Below, piece after piece: positions 48,261-57,326 of a DNA stretch of 64,000 nt. Source of the DNA: Oceanibaculum nanhaiense (GTDB lineage Bacteria > Pseudomonadota > Alphaproteobacteria > Oceanibaculales > Oceanibaculaceae); the NCBI RefSeq assembly GCF_002148795.1, contig NZ_MPOB01000006.1, forward strand, positions 1 to 64,000. The letters are read 5' to 3'. The translations under genes were made by a program, and so were the position numbers. How positions within the stretch are numbered: the stretch's first letter is position 1; every line of letters begins with the position of its first letter. The notes beneath the pieces are model-generated. The model was not told where the DNA came from. It did no database searches and saw nothing but the letters and a program-made list of their open reading frames with translations.

Positions 48261-49439
48261 CTACCGCCGGGGCAGGCCAAGCACCTGCTGGGCGATGATG
48301 GTGCGCTGGATCTCGTTGGTGCCGCCATAGATCGTCGGCGGGCGCGATTTGTAGAAGCTGGCCAGCACATCGATCTCGCTGTTGCCGATACCGACCTCGC
48401 CATTGATCGCGGCGAACGGTCCCGCCGTCTCCACCACCAGATCGGCGATGCGCTGGAAGGTCTCGCTGGCCCAGATCTTCAGGTAGGAGACGTCCTGCCC
48501 CAGCTGCTCGCCACGCACGACGATGCCGGTGAAATGGTTGTAGGCGTCGGTCAGATGCGAGACATCCAGCTTCAGCGCGACATATTTCTCGCGGAACACC
48601 GGATCGTCCCACACGCCCTGCGCCTGCGCCACGCGCTCCAGCACGGTCAGGCCATATTCCGGCATCTTCGGGCTGCCGATATGGATGCGCTCGAAGCCCA
48701 GCAGCGACTTGGCGACGGTCCAGCCCTTGTTCAGCTCGCCCACCAGATTGCTGGCCGGCGTGCGCGCCTCGTCGAGGAACACCTCGCAGAATTCCTCATG
48801 CCCGGCGATGTCGCGGATCGGCCGCACGGTCACGCCCTTCTGCGCCATGTCCAGCAGCATGAAGCTGATGCCTTCCTGCTTCTTGGCGTCCGGGTCGGTG
48901 CGCACCAGCACGAACATGTGCGTGGCGTCCTGCGCCAGCGTGGTCCAGATCTTCTGCCCGGTGATGACGAACTCGTCACCATCGCGCACCGCCTTCGTCT
49001 TCAGGCTGGCGAGGTCGGAGCCGCTGCCCGGCTCGGAATAGCCCTGGCACCAGATCGCCTTGCAGGCCAGCACATCGGGCAGGTATTTCCGGCGCTGTTC
49101 CTCGGTGCCCCATTTCATCAGCACCGGCCCCAGCATCAGCGTGCCGTGATCCTGGTAGCGCGCGATGCCCCAGCGCTCCGCCTCCTCCTGGAAGATCAGC
49201 AGCTTCTGCACCGACAGGCCCATACCGCCATATTCCGCCGGCCAGTTGGGCGCGATCCAGCCCTTCTCCGCCATGCGCAGATACCAGCTGCCATTCTCCT
49301 CCCAGCGCAGCCGGCGCGGCGGATAGCGCAGATCGGCAGGGTAATGCGTTTCGAACTCGTTGCGCACGATGCGGCGGAATTCCGCGTCGGACAGCGCGTT
49401 CCAGTCCTGTTGCTGCGTAACGCCATACTGGAAGCTCAT
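48261..49439 (-). CDS. Acyl-CoA dehydrogenase (FadE29/ChsE2-like)
   Basis: A 392-residue FAD-dependent dehydrogenase introducing an alpha,beta double bond into an acyl-CoA. FAD and substrate motifs include CQGYSEPGSGSDLASLKT and GQKIWTTLAQDATH. In the C-terminal IYGGTNEIQR, the position of the usual catalytic Glu is G372, as in isovaleryl-type and steroid FadE proteins, so the base must lie elsewhere or in a partner. It follows another short ACAD gene by 2 bp, suggesting a heteromeric enzyme. Last gene of the catabolic operon. Confidence 0.9.
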   Translation of the reverse strand: MSFQYGVTQQQDWNALSDAEFRRIVRNEFETHYPADLRYPPRRLRWEENGSWYLRMAEKGWIAPNWPAEYGGMGLSVQKLLIFQEEAERWGIARYQDHGTLMLGPVLMKWGTEEQRRKYLPDVLACKAIWCQGYSEPGSGSDLASLKTKAVRDGDEFVITGQKIWTTLAQDATHMFVLVRTDPDAKKQEGISFMLLDMAQKGVTVRPIRDIAGHEEFCEVFLDEARTPASNLVGELNKGWTVAKSLLGFERIHIGSPKMPEYGLTVLERVAQAQGVWDDPVFREKYVALKLDVSHLTDAYNHFTGIVVRGEQLGQDVSYLKIWASETFQRIADLVVETAGPFAAINGEVGIGNSEIDVLASFYKSRPPTIYGGTNEIQRTIIAQQVLGLPRR

Positions 49440-49441
49440 GG

Positions 49442-50578
49442 TCAGGCTCCTTCGCTCAGATCGCCGAAGCGGCGCCGGTGCCAGGCAGCATTGCCCAGCA
49501 GGGCCGCCAGCCGCACCGTGCGGTTCATATAGAGGCCGAGGTCATATTCGTCGGTGAAGCCGATGGCGCCGTGCAGCTGGATCGCCTGAGTGCCGATCAG
49601 CATCGCCGCCTGCCCGGCCCGCGCCTTGGCGCTGGAGGCGGCCAGCGACAGCGCCTTGCCGGTGGCGCCCTGCTCCGCCTTCTGGACGGCGGCGTCGGTG
49701 GCGTGGCGCGCCAGCTCCTGCTGGATGAACAGATCGACGGAGCGGTGCTGCAGCGCCTGGAAGCTGCCGATGGCGGCACCGAACTGCTGGCGGGTCTTCA
49801 GATACTCCAGCGTCATCTCCAGCGAGCGCTGCATCAACCCGCACAGCTCCGCGCATTGCGCCATGACCGCAAGATCCAGCGCTTCCCGCAGCGCCGCCGA
49901 CGCCGCGGCGCCGGACAGCAGCACGGCATCCGCCGGCACCTTCACCTCCGACAGGCTGAGCCTGGCACTCGCCACACCGTCCGGCCCCGGTTCCAGCGTG
50001 CGGCCCGCCGCCAGCACCTTTGCCTCAACCAGTGCCAGCAGCGGCCCGTCAGCACCTTTCGCCAGCACCAGATAGGCATCCGCGAGGGCCGGCACGACGA
50101 AGCGGCACTGACCGGACAGCACGACATCCCCGCCCTGCGTACGGGCGGTAACTTCCGCCTTGTCCGGATCGAGAGAGCCGCCGGCCGGCTGCCAGGCCAG
50201 GGAGACCAGAAGGCCACCCGACAGCACGGCCGGCATCAGGCCCTGCTTCTGGGCCTGATTGGAGGATTGGGAGAGGAGATAGGGCGTCAGCAGCCCGGCC
50301 ATGACGAAAGGCTCCGGCGCGCAGGCAGCCCCCAGCCGTTCGGCCACGGCAGCCGCTGCCGCCATGCCAAGGCCGAGGCCGCCCTCCGCCTCCGGCACCA
50401 GGATGGAGAGCCAGCCCTGTTCGCCCATGGCGCGCCAGAGGCTGCGGTCGAAATCCGGTGCAGCACCTCGAAGGTTGCGGATGCGCTTGCCGTCGAACGG
50501 CACCGTGCCGCTGACGGAATCGCGCAGCAGGCTGATCGTCTCGCTGTTGTCGCTGGTCATCTGGGTCACCGCATTCAT
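49442..50578 (-). CDS. Acyl-CoA dehydrogenase family protein (divergent partner subunit)
   Basis: A 378-residue ACAD. Recognisable segments are ILVPEAEGGLGLGMAAAAAV, the helix TRQQFGAAIGSFQALQHRSVD (parts shown) and LHGAIGFTDEYDLGLYMNR. The FAD-binding and middle domains are weak and the usual active-site EGT is missing. Such degenerate members pair with a normal one in alpha2beta2 enzymes of steroid side-chain catabolism. The start overlaps the upstream ACAD stop as ATGA. It is expected to be cotranslated with the gene after it. Confidence 0.85.
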   Translation of the reverse strand: MNAVTQMTSDNSETISLLRDSVSGTVPFDGKRIRNLRGAAPDFDRSLWRAMGEQGWLSILVPEAEGGLGLGMAAAAAVAERLGAACAPEPFVMAGLLTPYLLSQSSNQAQKQGLMPAVLSGGLLVSLAWQPAGGSLDPDKAEVTARTQGGDVVLSGQCRFVVPALADAYLVLAKGADGPLLALVEAKVLAAGRTLEPGPDGVASARLSLSEVKVPADAVLLSGAAASAALREALDLAVMAQCAELCGLMQRSLEMTLEYLKTRQQFGAAIGSFQALQHRSVDLFIQQELARHATDAAVQKAEQGATGKALSLAASSAKARAGQAAMLIGTQAIQLHGAIGFTDEYDLGLYMNRTVRLAALLGNAAWHRRRFGDLSEGA

Positions 50579-52338
50579 ATGTTTGTCCCGGCGATTGCCG
50601 CCGCCTCCTTCATCGCAACCGGCCGGTCGGACAGCAGCAGGCCGGCGATGCGTTCCTCCGCCGCCCCTGCCTGCAGCGCGAACGGATCCCCGGCCATAAG
50701 CTTGTGGTCCAGCACCAGCCGGGAGAGCAGCAGCCGGCGCGCATCGCCGCGCCGCGCATGCACACGCGACGCCTCCCAGGCCAGTGTCACGGCGCTGGCG
50801 ACGTGATAGAGCGTGCTGGTGGCGCGCCGGGAGTCGGCCTCGTGCTCGTCGCGGGATGCAACCTCGCGGGCGAAGCCTATCACCTTGTCCACCAGCCCCT
50901 TCAGCCGGTCGCGATAGACATCGGGCACGCCATCCATCTCGCCGATGCGATGATGCAGATCGTCCGCCATGGCGCTTTCCGCCCCATGCCGACCGACGGC
51001 GCGGCGCAGCGCATCCAGCGCGATGATGTTGCCGGTGCCTTCCCAGATCGAGCCCAGATGCGCATCGCGCAGCAGCCGGGGGGTGACGAATTCCTCGACA
51101 TAGCCGATGCCGCCGCGCATCTCCATGGCGTCGCCGCACATCTTGCGAGCATCGCGGGTGGAACGGTATTTAAGCACCGGTGTGAGGATGCGCAGCAGCG
51201 CCGCGGCTTCCTGGCTACCGCCCTGTTCCGCCCGGTCCAGCGCATCGGCGGTCACGAAACACAGCGACAGCGCCTGCTCCAGCGGCAGCATCAGCTTCAG
51301 CAATTGCCGGCGGGCCAGCGGATGCTCCGCGATCAGCTTGCCGAACACCACGCGGTTATGGGCAACGGTCATCGAATCATGCAGCGCCCGGCGCATCAGC
51401 GCGGTCGATTTCACGCCGTTGGACAGGCGCGACCAGTTCACCATCTCCGCCATCTGCACGAAGCCGCGGTCGAGCTGCCCGACATGATAGGCGACAGCAC
51501 CCTCCAGCTTAATCTCGCCGGACGCCATGGAGCGGGTGCCCAGCTTGTCCTTCAGCCGCACGATCCGGTACTGGTTCGGACTGCCATCGTCGAGGAAGCG
51601 CGGCATCAGAAACAGGCCGACGCCGCGCGTGCCCGCGCCCGCCCCTTCCGGCCGCGCCAGCAGCATCGCCACCTTGGCGTCGGCGTTGGAGCAGAACCAT
51701 TTGTCGCCGTAGAGCCGCCAGTGATCGCCCTCCGGCACGGCGCGGGTGGTCAGCTTGCCGACGTCGGAGCCGCCCTCCTTCTCCGTCATGAATTGCGAGC
51801 CCTGGGTCAGCCGCGTCATGTCGGTGGTGGTCAGCCCGTCCAGATAACGCGCCTTCAGCGCATCGCTGCCATAGCGGTCGAGCAGCATGGCCGCGCCATC
51901 GGTCACGTTGATCGGGCATCCCATGCCGAATTCGGACTGGTTGAACAGATAGGTGAAGGCGTGCTTCGCCGCCGCCGGATAACGGCCTTTCCAGCCGAGG
52001 ATGCCGTCGCGGTGCGACATCGCATGGATGCCGTAACGGCCGAAGGCGGCCTCCTCAAGCTCCCGGTAGGCAGGGTGGTATTCGATGCTCTGTACATCGC
52101 GGCCGAAGCGGTCGCGCTGGTGCAGGATCGGCGTGTGCCGGTCGGCCAGCCGCCCGCATTCGTCCAGCCGCCCGCCGGCCTCCGCCCCCAGCGCCGTCAG
52201 ATGCGGCTCGATATGGGCACGGATATCGGCGGGCAGATGGATGTCCAGCAGGTCGGACAGCGACGGATCGGCCGCATAGAAGTTCATGCCCGTCGTGTCC
52301 GGCGCGATGGCCCCGGTGGATGCGGTCTTGTCGCTCAT
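50575..52338 (-). CDS. AidB-like acyl-CoA dehydrogenase
   Basis: A 587-residue ACAD of the long AidB type. FMTEKEGGSDVGKLTTRAV, LYGDKWFCSNADAKVAMLLA and the catalytic region HLGSIWEGTGNIIALD (Glu present) are clear, followed by a helical C-terminal extension (about residues 450-587). Members oxidise branched or unusual acyl-CoAs; a DNA-binding role as in E. coli AidB is not indicated by context. It overlaps the TRAP permease gene and the next ACAD by ATGA. Confidence 0.9.
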   Translation of the reverse strand: MSDKTASTGAIAPDTTGMNFYAADPSLSDLLDIHLPADIRAHIEPHLTALGAEAGGRLDECGRLADRHTPILHQRDRFGRDVQSIEYHPAYRELEEAAFGRYGIHAMSHRDGILGWKGRYPAAAKHAFTYLFNQSEFGMGCPINVTDGAAMLLDRYGSDALKARYLDGLTTTDMTRLTQGSQFMTEKEGGSDVGKLTTRAVPEGDHWRLYGDKWFCSNADAKVAMLLARPEGAGAGTRGVGLFLMPRFLDDGSPNQYRIVRLKDKLGTRSMASGEIKLEGAVAYHVGQLDRGFVQMAEMVNWSRLSNGVKSTALMRRALHDSMTVAHNRVVFGKLIAEHPLARRQLLKLMLPLEQALSLCFVTADALDRAEQGGSQEAAALLRILTPVLKYRSTRDARKMCGDAMEMRGGIGYVEEFVTPRLLRDAHLGSIWEGTGNIIALDALRRAVGRHGAESAMADDLHHRIGEMDGVPDVYRDRLKGLVDKVIGFAREVASRDEHEADSRRATSTLYHVASAVTLAWEASRVHARRGDARRLLLSRLVLDHKLMAGDPFALQAGAAEERIAGLLLSDRPVAMKEAAAIAGTNI

Positions 52339-54281
52339 CGGATCACCTTTCCTTCAGTCAGCCGCTTGCCGACCAGGGCCGCGATCCCGGCGGCGACCGC
52401 CAGCAGCAAGCCCATCAGGTCGGTCAAGCCTTCCGGCACGAACAGCATCAGCCCGCCAATGCCGAAGCCCAGACGCGCCCAGACCGGCAGCCGGCCCAGC
52501 CGCCACAGATAGCCTTCGAAGGCGGCGGACAGCAGGATGACCGCCATGGTCGCGGTCGCCGCCGACTGGATCACCAGCAGCGTGTCGCCCTTCAGGATAA
52601 GCGCCGGCTGCAGCACGAACAGCACCGGCAACAGCAGCAGTAGGCAGCCGATCCGCAGTGCCTTGAAACCGACCCTCATCGCATCGGCCTTGGCGATCGA
52701 GGCAGCGGCGATGGCGGCCAGCGCCACCGGCGGCGTGATGAAGGAGACCATGCCCCAGTAGAAAATGTAGAGATGCGCCGCCATCGGATCGATACCGACC
52801 TGCACCAGCGCCGGCGCCAGCACGATGGCGAGGAAGATGTAGCAGGCCGAGGCGGTCATCCCCATGCCGAGGACGAAGCTGGTCACCGCGCCCGCCGCCA
52901 GCAGCAGGGCCAGATTGCCGCCGGCATACTGCACCAGTTCGCGCGAGAAGGAATTGGCGACGCCGGTGATCGACATCGCGCCGATGATCAGGCCGATGCC
53001 GGCGATCAGGCAGACCAGCTGCGCCACCGCCTGCCCGGTATCGACGACAAGCTGGCAGAAGGCCCGGAAATCGAAGCCGATGGCCTTGCGGCGCAGAACC
53101 GCGACAGACAGCAGGAACAGCGAGATCCAGAATGGCGCCTCGCCCTCCATGCGCCACATCAGCAGCAGCAGGGTGAGGCCGACCAGGGCCATGATGTAGT
53201 ACCAGCCCTCGACGAAGGTGGCGAACAGGCGCGGCACCTGGTCGCCCGTCATGCCGAGCAGACCCTTGCGCGCGGCATAGAGGTCAGTCTGCAGCATCAG
53301 CGCCAGATAGAACAGCACCGCCGGCAGGAAGGCGGCGGTCACCACCTCGGCATAGGGCACGTTCAGGAAGCTGGCCATGATGAAGGCGGCCGCCCCCATC
53401 ACCGGCGGCATCAGGCAGCCGCCGGTCGAGGCACAAGCCTCGACGGCGCCGGCATAGACCGGGTCGTAACCGCTGCGCTTCATGGTCGGGATGGTCAGCG
53501 TGCCGGTGGTCAGAACGTTCGAGGTCGGGCTGCCCGACAGCATGCCGAACAGGCCGGACGACACGATGGCGACCTTGGCCGGGCCGCCGCGCGTGCGCCC
53601 CATCAGGGCAGAGGCGAAATTCATGAAGAAGCTGCTGCCGCCGGTATTCGCGAGCACCACGCCGAACACGATGAAGCCGATCAGCGTATCGGAGACCACC
53701 TGCATCGGGATGCCGATGATGCTCTCCAGCCCATAGACATGCTCGGTCACGGTCTGGGCAAGGTCGAGCTGCACGCCCCACAGGAATCCCGGCATGGATC
53801 CGGCATAGAGCGGATAGGCGGCGAAGACGATGCAGAAGGCGAACAGGATGAACTCGCCGGTGCGCCTGAGCGCCTCCAGCGCCAGCGCGACATAGAGGCC
53901 GGCAACCAGCGTGGCTTCCAGCGGTGCCTCCAGGTTCCAGCCCCGGTCGATGATCTGCTGCGCGCGGCTGGCGAGCCAGATCGAGCTGCCGAGCCAGGCC
54001 GCCGTCAGCAGCCAGTCGTACCAGCGCACCCTGGTCTCGCCCTTGCGCGCCGGGAAGGCGAGGAAGCCCAGCCCGCCGAACAGGCCGATGATGAGATAAT
54101 AATAGCCGGTGCTGACCGGGCGGAATCCGCCCAGCCCCAGATTGAACATCTGGTTCACGGTAATGAACAGCGCCACCACCGTCATCGCGAAAGCCGCCCA
54201 GAAGGGAGCACCCGTCAGGCGCTTCGAGCGGGCCTCCGGATCGGCCGGGGAATCGACGGACCTGTCGGTCTCGGAACTCAT
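52335..54281 (-). CDS. TRAP transporter fused permease (4TM/12TM)
   Basis: A 648-residue membrane protein: the small DctQ-like unit (first four helices) is fused to the large DctM-like unit (from about residue 150), as in TAXI-type TRAP transporters. GMLSGSPTSNVLTTGTLTIP and FITPPVALAAIAAASIAK are family signatures. It uses a sodium gradient to import a carboxylate delivered by the binding protein of the upstream gene. Substrate unknown. Confidence 0.94.
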   Translation of the reverse strand: MSSETDRSVDSPADPEARSKRLTGAPFWAAFAMTVVALFITVNQMFNLGLGGFRPVSTGYYYLIIGLFGGLGFLAFPARKGETRVRWYDWLLTAAWLGSSIWLASRAQQIIDRGWNLEAPLEATLVAGLYVALALEALRRTGEFILFAFCIVFAAYPLYAGSMPGFLWGVQLDLAQTVTEHVYGLESIIGIPMQVVSDTLIGFIVFGVVLANTGGSSFFMNFASALMGRTRGGPAKVAIVSSGLFGMLSGSPTSNVLTTGTLTIPTMKRSGYDPVYAGAVEACASTGGCLMPPVMGAAAFIMASFLNVPYAEVVTAAFLPAVLFYLALMLQTDLYAARKGLLGMTGDQVPRLFATFVEGWYYIMALVGLTLLLLMWRMEGEAPFWISLFLLSVAVLRRKAIGFDFRAFCQLVVDTGQAVAQLVCLIAGIGLIIGAMSITGVANSFSRELVQYAGGNLALLLAAGAVTSFVLGMGMTASACYIFLAIVLAPALVQVGIDPMAAHLYIFYWGMVSFITPPVALAAIAAASIAKADAMRVGFKALRIGCLLLLLPVLFVLQPALILKGDTLLVIQSAATATMAVILLSAAFEGYLWRLGRLPVWARLGFGIGGLMLFVPEGLTDLMGLLLAVAAGIAALVGKRLTEGKVIR

Positions 54282-54319
54282 GCTGGCTGCCCTGAAAAAA
54301 GAGGCCAGAAAAGGGGGAA

Positions 54320-54351
54320 GCCCGCCGGGAACCGTGAGATTCCCGGCGGGC
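54320..54351 (-). promoter_or_regulatory. Intercistronic hairpin between TRAP binding protein and permease genes
   Basis: A perfect 12-pair stem GCCCGCCGGGAA/TTCCCGGCGGGC with an 8-nt loop starts 9 bp after the binding-protein stop. No T-run follows on the coding strand. Such hairpins between a periplasmic binding-protein gene and its permease protect the upstream mRNA and lower downstream expression. Confidence 0.7.
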
Positions 54352-54360
54352 CTCGGCGGA

Positions 54361-55533
54361 TCAGAGCGACTTCAGAACATCCGCCCGGATCGGGTACCAG
54401 ATCTTCTGCAACGCCTCCGGATCGGCGGACTTGGCGGCGGAATCCTTCGCCATCATCTCCAGCCAGGCCTTCTGCAGCTTGGCATGCCGGTTCAGCGTGG
54501 CGTCCTGCCAGGCCTGATGCTCCGGCTTCCAGATGCCGGCTTCCTTCAGATACTTGACGGCGCCGTCATGGAAGGCGGCATCCATCGGCGGCGTGCCGGC
54601 CTTGGCGGCCTCCCAGCGTGCCATGACGGGGCTGGCATCCTTGTAGCCGTCGAAAGTCTCGGCGACAGCCTTGGTCATGGCATAGACCTCGTCCACACCG
54701 GCATCGGCGGAGACGGTGATGATCGGATAGCGGTAGCCCATCATCCACACCGGGTTGTCCTTCGAGAGGCCGGCGCCGATGCTCTCCTGGAACGGCTCGA
54801 CGAAGGGCACGGCCTTCTGCGCGCGCGCCCAGCCCTCCTTGTTCGAGGGGTCGAGCGCCACCCAGCCGATGCCGTTCGGGCTGGCCTCCAGCTCGCGCAG
54901 CGTTGCCGCCGCCGGGGCGACGCCGGCGCAATCGGCCTTGCCCTCGATCAGCCCCTTCATGGTCGCGCCGTAGCTGGGGAATTCCACCAGCTCGACATCG
55001 TCCCAGGTCAGGCCGGCGAAGGCCAGGATCGGCTCCACCTTGATATTGACCGAGCTGTTGGCGCGCGCGATGGCGAAGCGCTTGCCCTTCAGATCCTTCG
55101 GCTCCTTGATGCCGCTGACCTTGGTGGCGACGACCGAGAAGGCGTTGGTGCGGCCCATAAGGGTGCGCAGATTCTGCGGCCCCCAGTCCGCCGCGCAATA
55201 TTCGTGCAGCCCCTCGACCGAGAAGAACAGCTCGTTCGCCAGCCAGCCATAGGAGGCGCGGCCATCGGTCAGCGGCTTCACGCGGCCGATCGCGCTGCCC
55301 GAGGGCTGCAACCGGACACGGGTGCCGTATTTCTTGCCGAAGGCGTCGGCGACAGCGGACGCCTCGACATAGCCGGTGGAGCCGACATCGTAGGTGCTCC
55401 AGATCATCGTCGAACCGAGGTTCGGCAAGGCGGTCTGGGCGCTGGCGGCGCGGATGATGGCGGGAGCGCCCAGCATGCCGGCGGCGGCGAGGCCGGCGGT
55501 GCCCTTCAGATAGGTACGGCGGGTGATACGCAT
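54361..55533 (-). CDS. TAXI family TRAP transporter solute-binding protein
   Basis: A 390-residue periplasmic protein with a Tat-like signal (TRRTYLKGTAGLAAAGML). The mature chain shows the TAXI pattern: STGYVEASAVADAF, LQPSGSAIGRVKPLTDGRA, then the FAGLTWDDVELV segment and GKADCAGVAPAAATLREL. It captures a carboxylic acid for the fused permease. As first gene of the transport pair it is likely produced in excess. Confidence 0.92.
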   Translation of the reverse strand: MRITRRTYLKGTAGLAAAGMLGAPAIIRAASAQTALPNLGSTMIWSTYDVGSTGYVEASAVADAFGKKYGTRVRLQPSGSAIGRVKPLTDGRASYGWLANELFFSVEGLHEYCAADWGPQNLRTLMGRTNAFSVVATKVSGIKEPKDLKGKRFAIARANSSVNIKVEPILAFAGLTWDDVELVEFPSYGATMKGLIEGKADCAGVAPAAATLRELEASPNGIGWVALDPSNKEGWARAQKAVPFVEPFQESIGAGLSKDNPVWMMGYRYPIITVSADAGVDEVYAMTKAVAETFDGYKDASPVMARWEAAKAGTPPMDAAFHDGAVKYLKEAGIWKPEHQAWQDATLNRHAKLQKAWLEMMAKDSAAKSADPEALQKIWYPIRADVLKSL

Positions 55534-55603
55534 CTTAGTTTCCTCCTCAGTTGGTGACGACCGCGTTGCTTGCGGTTTCTCGTCGGTGGTTGTGAAGCCC
55601 GGC

Positions 55604-56524
55604 TCAGACCGGGTCCCAGGAAAACACGTCGGGGCTGCGGTCGAGCGGCAGCAGCGAGGCCTTCAGCGCCGGCATGCCGTGCTCGGCGATCAGGTCCGGC
55701 GTCCAGCCCTCGGACCGGTGGACGGAACGGATCGGCCGGCTCTGGCTCATCAGGAAAATCTCGTTCATGCGGGCGGCGAAGACCTGCCCCGACACATGCG
55801 ACGCCGCATCGGAGGCGAGATAGACCGCCAGCGGCGCGTTCTTGTCCGGCGTCATCTGCTGCAGCTTGGCGACGCGGGCCTTCTGCTCCGGCGTGTCCGC
55901 CGGGATCGAGCTGGTCATGCGGCTCCAGGCGAAGGGCGCGATGCAGTTGGAGCGCACATTGTAGCGCGCCATGTCCAGCGCGATGGACTTCGACAGCGCG
56001 GTGATGCCCAGCTTCGCCGCCGAATAATTCGCCTGGCCGAAATTGCCGACGAGACCCGAGGTGCTGGTCATGTGGACGTAAGAGCCGCTCTCCTGCTTGC
56101 GGAAATGCTCCGCCGCCGCCCGGCTGATGAAGAAGCTACCATTCAGATGCACGTTGATGACCGCCAGCCAGTCCTCCGGCGACATCTTGTGGAAGATCAC
56201 GTCGCGCAGGATGCCGGCATTGTTCACCACGATGTCGATGCGCCCGAAGGCATCCAGCGCGGCCTCGACGCTGCGCTTGGCCGAGGCCCATTCGGACACG
56301 CTCTCGGTGCTGATGGCGGCCCGGCCGCCGCGCTGCTCGATGATCTGCTTGGTCTGCTCGGCCGGTGAGCCGGAGCCACCCTCGCCGGTCAGCGAGACGC
56401 CGATATCGTTGATCAGGATGTCGGCCCCGGCGGTCGCCATGGCGACGGCGATCTCGCGGCCGATGCCGCCACCCGCCCCGGTCACCAGCGCCACCTTGCC
56501 GGCCAGCATGTTGGAAGTCTGCAT
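55604..56524 (-). CDS. SDR, MFE2-type (3R)-hydroxyacyl-CoA dehydrogenase
   Basis: A 306-residue SDR. The cofactor loop VTGAGGGIGREIA, then LINDIGVSLTGEG resembling the NDLG motif of peroxisomal multifunctional enzyme 2, NNAGILRD, and catalytic NYSAAKLG follow. MFE2-type SDRs oxidise (3R)-hydroxyacyl-CoAs. I chose the ATG at 56524, with GAGGAAAAG upstream. It matches the (R)-specific MaoC hydratase two genes away. Confidence 0.88.
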   Translation of the reverse strand: MQTSNMLAGKVALVTGAGGGIGREIAVAMATAGADILINDIGVSLTGEGGSGSPAEQTKQIIEQRGGRAAISTESVSEWASAKRSVEAALDAFGRIDIVVNNAGILRDVIFHKMSPEDWLAVINVHLNGSFFISRAAAEHFRKQESGSYVHMTSTSGLVGNFGQANYSAAKLGITALSKSIALDMARYNVRSNCIAPFAWSRMTSSIPADTPEQKARVAKLQQMTPDKNAPLAVYLASDAASHVSGQVFAARMNEIFLMSQSRPIRSVHRSEGWTPDLIAEHGMPALKASLLPLDRSPDVFSWDPV

Positions 56525-56549
56525 GGTCTTTTCCTCGTTCTCTCTTCGC

Positions 56550-57326
56550 TCAGCGGCCGGCAAAGCGCGGCGCGCGTTTCTCCAGGAAGGCATTACGGCC
56601 TTCCGCATGATCCTCGGTGGTCATCAGGGCGGCCTGGGCCTCGCGCTCCCAGTCGAGCGCCTCGTCCAGCCCACGCCACAGATATTGCCGGGTCAGCTGC
56701 TGCGGCAGCGGCGCGGCGGCGGCCAGCAGCCGGGCGCGCTCCAGCGCCGCTTCCAGCACGCCGCCATCGGGGGCGAGCCGGTCCACCAGTCCGGTGGCCA
56801 GCGCTTCCCTGGCCTCCATCGCCTCGCCATAGAGCAGCATCTGCCGCGCCCGGCCCTCACCGATGCGGCGCGGCAGCGTGTGCAAAAGGCCGAGATCGGC
56901 AATCAGCCCGACCTTGCCGAAGGGGGCCGAGAATTTCGCCCCCTCGCCCGCCACCACGCTGTCACAGAGCAGCGCCAGCGACAGGCCGGCGCCGGCGGCC
57001 CAGCCCTCCACGGCGGCGATGCTGGGCTTGGAACAGCGCACCAGCAGCCGCACCATCTCGTGCGTCATGCGGAAGCGCTCCCGCCCATCGGCAAGGCTGC
57101 CGGAACCCTGGCCGGCGATATCGCCGCCGGCACAGAAATGCCCGCCCGTGCCGGTCAGCACCAGGGCGCGCACATCCGCATCGCCGTCCAGCCGGCGCAG
57201 CGCCTCGGTCAGCTTCAGCCGCATCTCCAGCGACAGCGCGTTGCGCCGGGCCGGATTGTCGAGCGTCAGGATGGCGATGTCGCCGTCGCGGCTCTCGCGC
57301 AGCACTTGTGCCTGTTGCTCAGCCAT
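56550..57326 (-). CDS. Enoyl-CoA hydratase/isomerase, PaaG-like
   Basis: A 258-residue crotonase. The oxyanion loops HFCAGGDIAG and EGWAAGAGLSLAL are present. Neither hydratase glutamate is seen at its expected position; instead the single Asp in GKVGLIADLGLLHTLPR matches the PaaG isomerase/hydratase arrangement. It may shift or hydrate a double bond during ring or branched-chain degradation. It overlaps the MaoC gene by 8 nt. Confidence 0.88.
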   Translation of the reverse strand: MAEQQAQVLRESRDGDIAILTLDNPARRNALSLEMRLKLTEALRRLDGDADVRALVLTGTGGHFCAGGDIAGQGSGSLADGRERFRMTHEMVRLLVRCSKPSIAAVEGWAAGAGLSLALLCDSVVAGEGAKFSAPFGKVGLIADLGLLHTLPRRIGEGRARQMLLYGEAMEAREALATGLVDRLAPDGGVLEAALERARLLAAAAPLPQQLTRQYLWRGLDEALDWEREAQAALMTTEDHAEGRNAFLEKRAPRFAGR

